DNA from: Bacteroidales bacterium UBA6346
GTDB taxonomy: Bacteria; Bacteroidota; Bacteroidia; Bacteroidales; UBA932
NCBI GenBank assembly: GCA_002438905.1
Contig: DJSA01000150.1
Coordinates: 19,049 to 31,793, forward strand
Reading direction: 5' to 3'
DNA length: 12,745 nucleotides
Below, piece by piece: positions 7,729-12,745 of the stretch (its first letter is position 1; every line of letters begins with the position of its first letter). The translations under genes and the position numbers were made by a program. Below the pieces are notes generated by a model. That model had not been told where the DNA came from, made no database searches, and was given only the letters and a program-made list of their open reading frames with translations.

Positions 7729-8343
7729 ATGATTAAGTTGGCAACCGCTTCGGCGGTTGCTTTCGTCATTTATTCGTGTAAGGGTAAACTTGCTGAAGAG
7801 GATGCCATGGACATCACTCACATGCCGGTACAGACAGCCGACAGCATCACTTCTGTCCAGACACAGAACGGGCAGATTCAGATGCGTATGGAGGCACCCC
7901 TGATGGAACGCTATGAGACAGACACCTTGTCCACACAGTTATTTCCGGAAGGTTTTGCAGTCTACGGCTACATAGACGGAGGTTTGCTTGAAACAGCTAT
8001 TACTGCCGACAATGCGCGTCATCTGAAGTATTCGGATGGGCGTGAGTCTTGGGCGGCCTACGGGAATGTTGTGGTAAAGAACCTGATCAAGAAGGAGGTT
8101 ATGGAGACGGACACGCTATATTGGGATCAGAAGGAGGAAAAAATATGGACAAACTGCTATGTAAAGATGTATTCTCCAGATGGTTTTATGCAGGGTTATG
8201 GAATGGAGTCTGATCAGAGGGCTAGGAATTCCGTCATATTTCGTCCGTTCAACAGCTATGGGATAGTGACACGGGATAGCACAGCCATAAACGTGGATTC
8301 CGTGAACTTTATAGGTCCTGTGCAGATGAAACGTGACAGATAG
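7729..8343 (+). CDS. lptC: LptC-like lipopolysaccharide transport lipoprotein
   Basis: LptC is the inner-membrane-anchored periplasmic bridge component that receives lipopolysaccharide from LptBFG and passes it to LptA. The 204-residue product starts with a short hydrophobic segment ending IYSC (Cys17), a loose lipobox consistent with the lipoprotein form of LptC in this phylum. The body is rich in short beta-strands of the OstA/LptA jellyroll type, for example LETAITADNARHLKYSDG, AAYGNVVVKN and TDTLYWDQKEEKIWTNCYVKMYSPDG, which match the conserved core of the family. ATG 7729 is chosen; an in-frame TTG at 7708 would add seven residues including one more lysine before the hydrophobic core and is a real alternative. 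It follows the TPR gene by 34 bases, so co-transcription is likely. No other lpt genes are in the window. Confidence 0.82.
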   Translation: MIKLATASAVAFVIYSCKGKLAEEDAMDITHMPVQTADSITSVQTQNGQIQMRMEAPLMERYETDTLSTQLFPEGFAVYGYIDGGLLETAITADNARHLKYSDGRESWAAYGNVVVKNLIKKEVMETDTLYWDQKEEKIWTNCYVKMYSPDGFMQGYGMESDQRARNSVIFRPFNSYGIVTRDSTAINVDSVNFIGPVQMKRDR

Positions 8344-8477
8344 TCTTTTGATTCCCTCAAAAAGGAGTTTTTGAAAAATTTTCATAGCGTAATTTGGGGA
8401 AAATTACTAACTTCGCACTCCATTGGGTTTTTTATGATCAGTTTAATTAAAATAGATAATAACTAAAAACTATAATT

Positions 8478-10283
8478 ATGGCAGTTCTTGAAACAATCCG
8501 CGTGAAGTTCGGAGTCGTGATAACAGTGCTCATTGCAGTAGCGCTGCTTTCGTTCATCATTGACCCGACCACGCTCCAGAACGTCGCATCATCGATGTCC
8601 TCAAAATATGACGTTGGTGAGATCGACGGCAAAGCGGTTTCTTACGTTGATTTCCAGAAGGACGTTGAAAAGACTAAGGGCGTGCTTGAACTTCTCGGCT
8701 TCCAGGCCAATTCTGAGCAGGCTCAGTCATACGTCAGGGATGAGGCGTGGAAGGAACTTTTTGACAAGTATTATTTCATTCCGAATGCGGAGAGCGCCGG
8801 TATATATGTCGGCAACCAGGAGGCTCTTGACCTCATTTCCGGTGACAACATCTCTCCTGTGATCGCGCAGGTGTTCTCTGATGGGAAAGGCTTCAACAAG
8901 GAAGCTTTCAACAATTTTGTAAATTACTGCCGTGAGGATCAGACTGGCCGGTACAAGGAACTTCTTGACTATCTTTGCAATGCGGCCATTTCGCAGCAAT
9001 ATTATTCCAAGTATTTCTCTCTTTTCTCCGAGAGTAACATTACCAATGAACTCGGGCTTGAGAACGAGATCGCGGACAATAACAATTCTGTAAATGCGGA
9101 GTTTGTGATGGTTCCTTTCGGCTTTGCGCAGGATACTACTATTGTCGTGACGGATTCAGAAATCAAGGATTGGTACAAGGCACACAAGAAGATGGCTGCC
9201 TATAAGTCACTCTTCACACAGAGGGCTAGCCGTGACATCGAGTATGTTGTCTATGACATTCTTCCTTCTCCAGAGGATATAGCGGCTGCAAACGAGTATA
9301 TAGCAGGGCTTGTGGATGAGTTTGCGGCCACGTCAAACGTGAAGTCTTTCCTTCTTTCGAACTATTGCCAGTTCGACGAGAAATATTATAAGGAAGGTGA
9401 GCTCAAGACCATCGCTCCTGAGGTTGACGAGTTCGTGTTCAACAACAATGGACAGACCATTTCTCCGGTTCTTTCCCATGACAACACTTTCTATGTTGTC
9501 CGTATTCTTGACACCAAGACGGAGGACGGCGTGGTGAAGAAGCAGGTTGCGGTTCTTGAAAAGGAAGCTGTTGCGAGCAAGAATACTGTGAACAGCGTCT
9601 ACGCGAAGGCTAAGAATTTTGCAGCCCAAGCAAACGGAAATTATAAGGATTTCCGCGCCGCCGTTGATTCTCAGGCCGTTTATGCGCACACAGCCAACCT
9701 TGTCGAAGGTGCAAGCCGTATCGGTTCCATTGACAATGCTAAAGAGATTACCCGTTGGGCATTTGACGCAAAAAAAGGTAAGGTTTCTGACATTTTCGAC
9801 ATCAACAAGGATTATTTCGTTGTTGCTGTCCTCACCGGCATTAATAAGGAGGGCTACAAAGACCTTAAAGCCGTTTCTCCTGTAATCAAAGACATTCTTT
9901 ATCGTGAGAAGCTCGCTGATCACAAGGCAGCCGAGGTCGCGGAAAAGATTGCTGGGCTTGATAATATGGCTGCTATCGCCGAGGCTCTCGGAACAACCGT
10001 AAGTACAAAGGACGGAATCACATTCTCTTCGCTCACTTCACAGGGCCTTGACCCTGCGTTTATCGGTGCTGTGACTTCTGCCGAGGCGGGCAAGATTTCA
10101 GCGCCTGTTAAGGGCAGCTACGGAATCTATGTCTTCAACGTCACTGCCAAGGAAACAGGTGCGTTCTACACTGAGGACGATGCCAATGCAAAGGCAGCGC
10201 AGATGAACCAGTACATGGCTCAGATGCTCCTCGGAGTGATGAATGAGAATGTTGTGACTGACAATAGGGCAAGGTTTTATTAG
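8478..10283 (+). CDS. PpiD/SurA-type periplasmic folding factor, apparently lacking the parvulin domain
   Basis: The product (601 residues) has a single N-terminal membrane anchor (about residues 12-30, VVITVLIAVALLSFII) followed by a SurA/PpiD-type N-terminal domain (VGEIDGKAVSYVDFQKDVE), placing it on the periplasmic face of the inner membrane. Such proteins assist folding of exported and outer-membrane proteins. Bacteroidales homologues as I remember them are about 700 residues, with a central parvulin domain starting with an ARHIL-type motif. Here that motif is absent, and the chain passes from FYVVRILDTKTEDG (ending near residue 350) straight into the post-parvulin part (KKQVAVLEKEAVASKN). 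The C-terminus ends VVTDNRARFY, similar to its relatives. The ATG is preceded by an AT-rich leader without Shine-Dalgarno; 134 bases separate it from lptC, with a weak -7-like TAACTTCG (8408-8415) but no good -33. Two stop codons in tandem end the gene. Confidence 0.82.
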   Translation: MAVLETIRVKFGVVITVLIAVALLSFIIDPTTLQNVASSMSSKYDVGEIDGKAVSYVDFQKDVEKTKGVLELLGFQANSEQAQSYVRDEAWKELFDKYYFIPNAESAGIYVGNQEALDLISGDNISPVIAQVFSDGKGFNKEAFNNFVNYCREDQTGRYKELLDYLCNAAISQQYYSKYFSLFSESNITNELGLENEIADNNNSVNAEFVMVPFGFAQDTTIVVTDSEIKDWYKAHKKMAAYKSLFTQRASRDIEYVVYDILPSPEDIAAANEYIAGLVDEFAATSNVKSFLLSNYCQFDEKYYKEGELKTIAPEVDEFVFNNNGQTISPVLSHDNTFYVVRILDTKTEDGVVKKQVAVLEKEAVASKNTVNSVYAKAKNFAAQANGNYKDFRAAVDSQAVYAHTANLVEGASRIGSIDNAKEITRWAFDAKKGKVSDIFDINKDYFVVAVLTGINKEGYKDLKAVSPVIKDILYREKLADHKAAEVAEKIAGLDNMAAIAEALGTTVSTKDGITFSSLTSQGLDPAFIGAVTSAEAGKISAPVKGSYGIYVFNVTAKETGAFYTEDDANAKAAQMNQYMAQMLLGVMNENVVTDNRARFY

Positions 10284-10325
10284 TAGCGGAGGCGGGGCGC
10301 TTAAAAAGCGGTCATACCATGAATT

Positions 10326-10364
10326 AAAGGTGATCAGAGAAGTCCGGTCACCTTTGTCTTTTTA
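10326..10364 (+). terminator. Intrinsic terminator of the coaX-ppiD gene run
   Basis: AAAGGTGA (10326-10333) and TCACCTTT (10348-10355) form a perfect 8-bp stem with a 14-base loop, followed by GTCTTTTTA. It lies 42 bases after the ppiD stop codon. A smaller hairpin (CGCTT-AAA-AAGCG, 10298-10310) precedes it. Confidence 0.8.
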
Positions 10365-10367
10365 TTG

Positions 10368-10488
10368 AAAATTCAAATTTAAGGTGAAGGGCAAGGCTTG
10401 CGAGGAGAAGAAACCGCAGCAACCTTATGGTTGTGAGGATTTCGCCGACGACGCGTAACGCAGCCATTCGCCCTTAAATTTGGATTTT
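10368..10488. repeat. 121-bp imperfect palindrome, MITE/ERIC-like element or structured RNA
   Basis: The outer arms are 10368-10384 and 10472-10488: 17 paired positions including one G.T wobble, with 11 bp (CAAATTTAAGG/CCTTAAATTTG) perfect. Pairing continues inward with one bulge and one mismatch (10385-10392 with 10463-10470). A second stem sits at the centre: GAAACC (10410-10415) with GGATTTC (10437-10443, A bulged), and inside it GCAACC (10419-10424) with GGTTGT (10429-10434) around a TTAT loop. The core is more GC-rich than the arms. The right arm reaches into the hflX stop codon. It lies between convergent ppiD and hflX. Structure is read directly; whether it is repeated in the genome cannot be seen from one copy. 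Confidence 0.5.
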
Positions 10489-11686
10489 ACCACAGGAAAT
10501 TGTTGAAGGGGTATCGCCCGGCGTGGATTTCCGCTACCATCTTGTAGAGGTCGGAGCGGAGTTTATCCATTCCGATTTTCTGTTTTGCTGAGATAAATAT
10601 GCATGGTGTATTTTCCTTCGCTATCCATGAGTTCTTGTATTCCTCAAGCGTGTAGTTTTCGGGTTTTTTAGGCTTCAAGGAGAACTCATCGTACTCTTCA
10701 TGGTGATATGCATCGATTTTGTTGAAAACAACGAAAATAGGCTTGTTTATGGCTCCTATGTCGCGAAGAGTCTCATTTACCACACGGATGTGTTCCTCAT
10801 GGTTTGGATGAGATATATCCACAACGTGCATCAGTATGTCAGCCTCGCGAACCTCATCAAGTGTGCTTTTGAATGCCTCCACGAGTTGTGTCGGAAGTTT
10901 TCTGATGAATCCTACAGTGTCACTGAGAAGAAACGGAACATTTTCTATAACAACCTTTCTCACAGTTGTGTCAAGCGTTGCGAATAGCTTGTTTTCTGCG
11001 AATACATCGCTCTTGGCAAGCGCATTCATAAGGGTGCTCTTTCCGACGTTGGTGTAGCCTACCAGTGCGATACGCACTAGCGAGCCCCTATTGCCGCGCT
11101 GCGAGGCCATCTGTTTGTCGATTTTCTTCAACTGCTCCTTAAGCCTTGCAATCTTGTCCTGTATGATTCGGCGGTCTGTCTCTATCTGAGTTTCTCCCGG
11201 ACCTCTCATTCCGATGCCTCCCTTCTGCCTTTCGAGGTGGGTCCACATCCTAGTGAGCCGAGGCAGAAGATACTGATACTGAGCGAGTTCTACCTGCGTC
11301 TTTGCGTATGCCGTCTTCGCTCTCTGCGCGAATATGTCAAGAATAAGGTTCGTCCTGTCGAGAATTTTTATGTTCAGTTCCCTTTCAACGTTTCGCAACT
11401 GGGTGGGGGAGAGTTCATCATCGAATATCGCAACGTCAATATTGTTTGCTTCTATAAATTGCTTTATTTCGTCCAGTTTGCCGCTTCTTATGTACGTTCT
11501 TGGATCCGCCTTATCCACCTTCTGTACAAATCTTCCACGCCCCTCCACGCCCGCAGTTTCAGCCAGAAATTCAAGCTCGTCAAGGTATTCATTCACCTGT
11601 GACTCATCATCTCCCTGTTTTATGACTCCGATGAAAATGGCCTTCTCAATATATTTCTTTATTATTATCGGCTCTGAATTCAGCAT
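10487..11686 (-). CDS. hflX: Ribosome-associated GTPase HflX
   Basis: HflX is a GTPase of the TRAFAC class that binds 50S subunits and splits stalled or idle ribosomes, with a role in stress recovery. The 399-residue product has the family's N-terminal HflX domain (RSGKLDEIKQFIEANNIDVAIFDDELSPTQLRN), a coiled linker with the signature GGIGMRGPGETQIETDRR, and the G domain: G1 GYTNVGKST (210-218), G3 DTVGF (256-260), G4 NKID (322-325) and G5-like ISAKQ. Length and motif order are standard, and the start ATG at 11686 fits the family N-terminus. It converges on ppiD. Its stop codon overlaps the outer arm of the palindromic element, so that structure may shape its 3' end. I found no convincing promoter in the 129 bases upstream; a 5-bp inverted repeat (CATAC/GTATG, 11730-11744) lies there. 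Confidence 0.96.
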   Translation of the reverse strand: MLNSEPIIIKKYIEKAIFIGVIKQGDDESQVNEYLDELEFLAETAGVEGRGRFVQKVDKADPRTYIRSGKLDEIKQFIEANNIDVAIFDDELSPTQLRNVERELNIKILDRTNLILDIFAQRAKTAYAKTQVELAQYQYLLPRLTRMWTHLERQKGGIGMRGPGETQIETDRRIIQDKIARLKEQLKKIDKQMASQRGNRGSLVRIALVGYTNVGKSTLMNALAKSDVFAENKLFATLDTTVRKVVIENVPFLLSDTVGFIRKLPTQLVEAFKSTLDEVREADILMHVVDISHPNHEEHIRVVNETLRDIGAINKPIFVVFNKIDAYHHEEYDEFSLKPKKPENYTLEEYKNSWIAKENTPCIFISAKQKIGMDKLRSDLYKMVAEIHAGRYPFNNFLW

Positions 11687-11815
11687 ATATTTGATATATT
11701 TTTGGTCTATATTAATTTTTCATCGGTCACATACTCTCGGTATGCTCTCTCTTCAAAAATCAATCTACCCTCAAAATCTCGTCCATTCTTTATCAAATTG
11801 AGGCTTAGACCTTTT

Positions 11816-11851
11816 AATAAAAAAGGCGACCGAGTGTATTCAGTCACCTTT
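11816..11851 (-). terminator. Intrinsic terminator of the tonB-like gene
   Basis: On the minus strand AAAGGTGAC (11851-11843) pairs with GTCGCCTTT (11830-11822), nine pairs including one U.G wobble, then a run of six T (11824-11819) within TTTATT. It begins 37 bases after the tonB stop. The stem sequence closely matches that of the ppiD terminator. Confidence 0.75.
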
Positions 11852-11887
11852 AAACTATTGTTTTAGCTTACACAAATAGTGAGCGTA

Positions 11888-12577
11888 CTATCGAAGCTGG
11901 AAGTAAACAGGGAACGTATAGGTTACAGGTACCGCACGGTCACGCTGCTTCCCTGGAGTCCATTTTGGAGACATTGACACGACTCTGACAGCCTCCTTGT
12001 CAAGTGATGGGTCAACTCCGCGGAGTACCTTTACCTTGGTCACTGAACCGTCCTTTTCAACAGTAAACTGGAGGGTTACACGACCCTGCACACCGTTTTC
12101 CTTGGCGATTTCGGGGTAGACGAGTCTCTTGTTCACCCACACAGAGAACTGATTGGCGTCACCGCCCATAAATGATGGTTTTTCCTCGACGAGCTGGAAC
12201 GGAATCGCTTCTTCTTCCACGACTTCTTCCTGTACATTCTCAACGTAGTCCATAATCTCGACTCCCATGTCGTTGTTATCCTCAAGGGAGAGGAAATCAT
12301 TATCGATCTTGATTTCATCGTCCACGATGTCAATCTGGTCGGAAAGAACCGGAATCTTCGGCGCCTCAGGTGGGGGAGGAGGCGTCTCCTGAGTGATAGG
12401 AATGATTTCCTCTTCCTGAACTACCTGATTGTCAGCTTCGAGCGTGCTCACCTGTGCCTCTCCTGAAGTCCAGTTGAACGCCAGATAGACGACTGTCAGG
12501 GCGAATACCAGCCCGATTTCCACGAACAGCAATTTCTTGTTTTCAAGACTTGCTTTTGGTGACTTCTTAACTTCCAT
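11888..12577 (-). CDS. tonB: Energy transducer TonB-like protein
   Basis: TonB spans the periplasm and passes the ExbBD proton-motive energy to TonB-dependent outer-membrane transporters (SusC-type and siderophore receptors). From ATG 12577 the product is 229 residues: a basic N-terminus (MEVKKSPKASLENKK), one membrane segment (about 16-34), an acidic linker with the run PPPPP (66-70) and a C-terminal TonB domain from about residue 138. That domain contains VWVNKRLVYPEIAKENGVQGRVTLQF and ends TYTFPVYFQLR. I prefer this start over the in-frame ATG at 12646 because the N-terminus is the one found in relatives, and the upstream 23 codons coincide with the leader. exbB and exbD are not adjacent in the visible sequence. 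A dedicated terminator and candidate promoter suggest a single-gene transcript. Confidence 0.92.
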   Translation of the reverse strand: MEVKKSPKASLENKKLLFVEIGLVFALTVVYLAFNWTSGEAQVSTLEADNQVVQEEEIIPITQETPPPPPEAPKIPVLSDQIDIVDDEIKIDNDFLSLEDNNDMGVEIMDYVENVQEEVVEEEAIPFQLVEEKPSFMGGDANQFSVWVNKRLVYPEIAKENGVQGRVTLQFTVEKDGSVTKVKVLRGVDPSLDKEAVRVVSMSPKWTPGKQRDRAVPVTYTFPVYFQLR

Positions 12578-12612
12578 AATTATATAGAATCTGTTTTTTA
12601 TATTATTTCCTC

Positions 12613-12621
12613 TCACCTCCT
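12613..12621 (-). promoter_or_regulatory. Full anti-SD complement AGGAGGTGA in the tonB leader
   Basis: On the minus strand the leader contains AGGAGGTGA, a full complement of the 16S rRNA 3' end. It lies about 35 bases before the chosen tonB start, too far for ordinary Shine-Dalgarno use, and no ATG, GTG or TTG sits 5-10 bases downstream. It is odd in a phylum that rarely uses such sites. The motif is certain, its role is not. Confidence 0.35.
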
Positions 12622-12684
12622 CCGTCCGTATGGTTTTACCCGGCAAAGACCGAACCCATATAAATCGGAGGCCATAAAGTCGTG

Positions 12685-12715
12685 TAAAGTTAGAAATAAT
12701 AATTTTTATAACAAA
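12685..12715 (-). promoter_or_regulatory. Candidate promoter of tonB with overlapping inverted repeat
   Basis: On the minus strand TTTG (12715-12712) is followed after 19 bases by TAACTTTA (12692-12685), one mismatch from TAnnTTTG. Transcription would start near 12678, giving a leader of about 100 bases. The -33 box lies inside a perfect 6-bp inverted repeat, AACAAA-CTT-TTTGTT (12710-12724), a possible operator. Confidence 0.4.
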
Positions 12716-12733
12716 CTTTTTGTTTATTAGTTG

Positions 12734-12741
12734 TAGATTTG
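12734..12741 (+). promoter_or_regulatory. Isolated -7-type box TAGATTTG reading off the right edge
   Basis: TAGATTTG matches TAnnTTTG exactly on the plus strand and would serve a divergent gene beyond the window. No TTTG lies 19-21 bases upstream (the nearest is 11 bases away, 12719-12722), so this is only suggestive. Confidence 0.22.
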
Positions 12742-12745
12742 CAGA

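Noticed and set aside
8358..8373. Hairpin CAAAAA-GGAG-TTTTTG after lptC as a terminator
   Set aside because: The stem is only 6 bp, nearly all A-T, and is followed by A-rich rather than T-rich sequence.
9333..9923. 196-codon minus-strand frame inside the ppiD-like gene
   Set aside because: Long but antisense to a gene with clear signal anchor and family ends; explained by the codon composition of the sense strand.
11730..11744. CATAC/GTATG inverted repeat upstream of hflX as an operator or terminator
   Set aside because: Only 5 bp with no extension, no T-run, and no promoter boxes at the right distance; too weak to call.
12578..12646. Upstream in-frame ATG at 12646 as the tonB start
   Set aside because: The extension is polar and unlike family N-termini, while the internal ATG gives the standard anchor sequence at once.

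Overview
The window is chromosomal, housekeeping-type DNA from a member of the Bacteroidota, most likely order Bacteroidales. Several things point there: the Bacteroidales-type envelope gene run (type III pantothenate kinase, outer-membrane barrel, TPR protein, LptC, PpiD-like protein); a TonB of the form found throughout the phylum, with an N-terminal anchor starting MEVKKSPKASLENKK; start codons mostly preceded by AT-rich sequence rather than Shine-Dalgarno motifs; and several matches to the phylum's TTTG-N19-21-TAnnTTTG promoter. I cannot place it to genus.

Layout. Positions 1-644 (minus) hold the N-terminal half of ruvB, cut by the window edge. An AT-rich 344-bp gap (645-988) separates it from divergently transcribed mfd (989-4192, plus). 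The gap holds candidate promoters for both genes and a cluster of GTTGATAA / TTATCAAC-type repeats. A probable co-transcribed run follows on the plus strand: coaX (4281-4997), an outer-membrane beta-barrel protein (4984-6321), a secreted TPR protein (6369-7694), an LptC-like lipoprotein (7729-8343) and a PpiD/SurA-type periplasmic folding factor (8478-10283), ended by a clear intrinsic terminator at 10326-10364. hflX (10487-11686, minus) converges on this run. Between them lies a 109-121-bp imperfect palindrome that looks like a dispersed repeat or structured RNA. A tonB-like gene (11888-12577, minus) with its own terminator and promoter closes the window.

Functionally, the left part is DNA repair (RuvB branch migration, Mfd transcription-coupled repair). 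The middle joins coenzyme A synthesis to envelope biogenesis (LPS transport, outer-membrane protein and folding factors). The right part is a ribosome-associated GTPase and the energy transducer for TonB-dependent outer-membrane import.

No phage, insertion sequence, CRISPR or defence system is visible, and I found no wholly new multi-gene system. The points most worth checking are the palindromic element at 10368-10488, the apparent loss of the parvulin domain from the PpiD homologue, the DnaA-box-like repeat cluster between ruvB and mfd, altered motif residues in CoaX, and an unlinked but perfect anti-SD match in the tonB leader.
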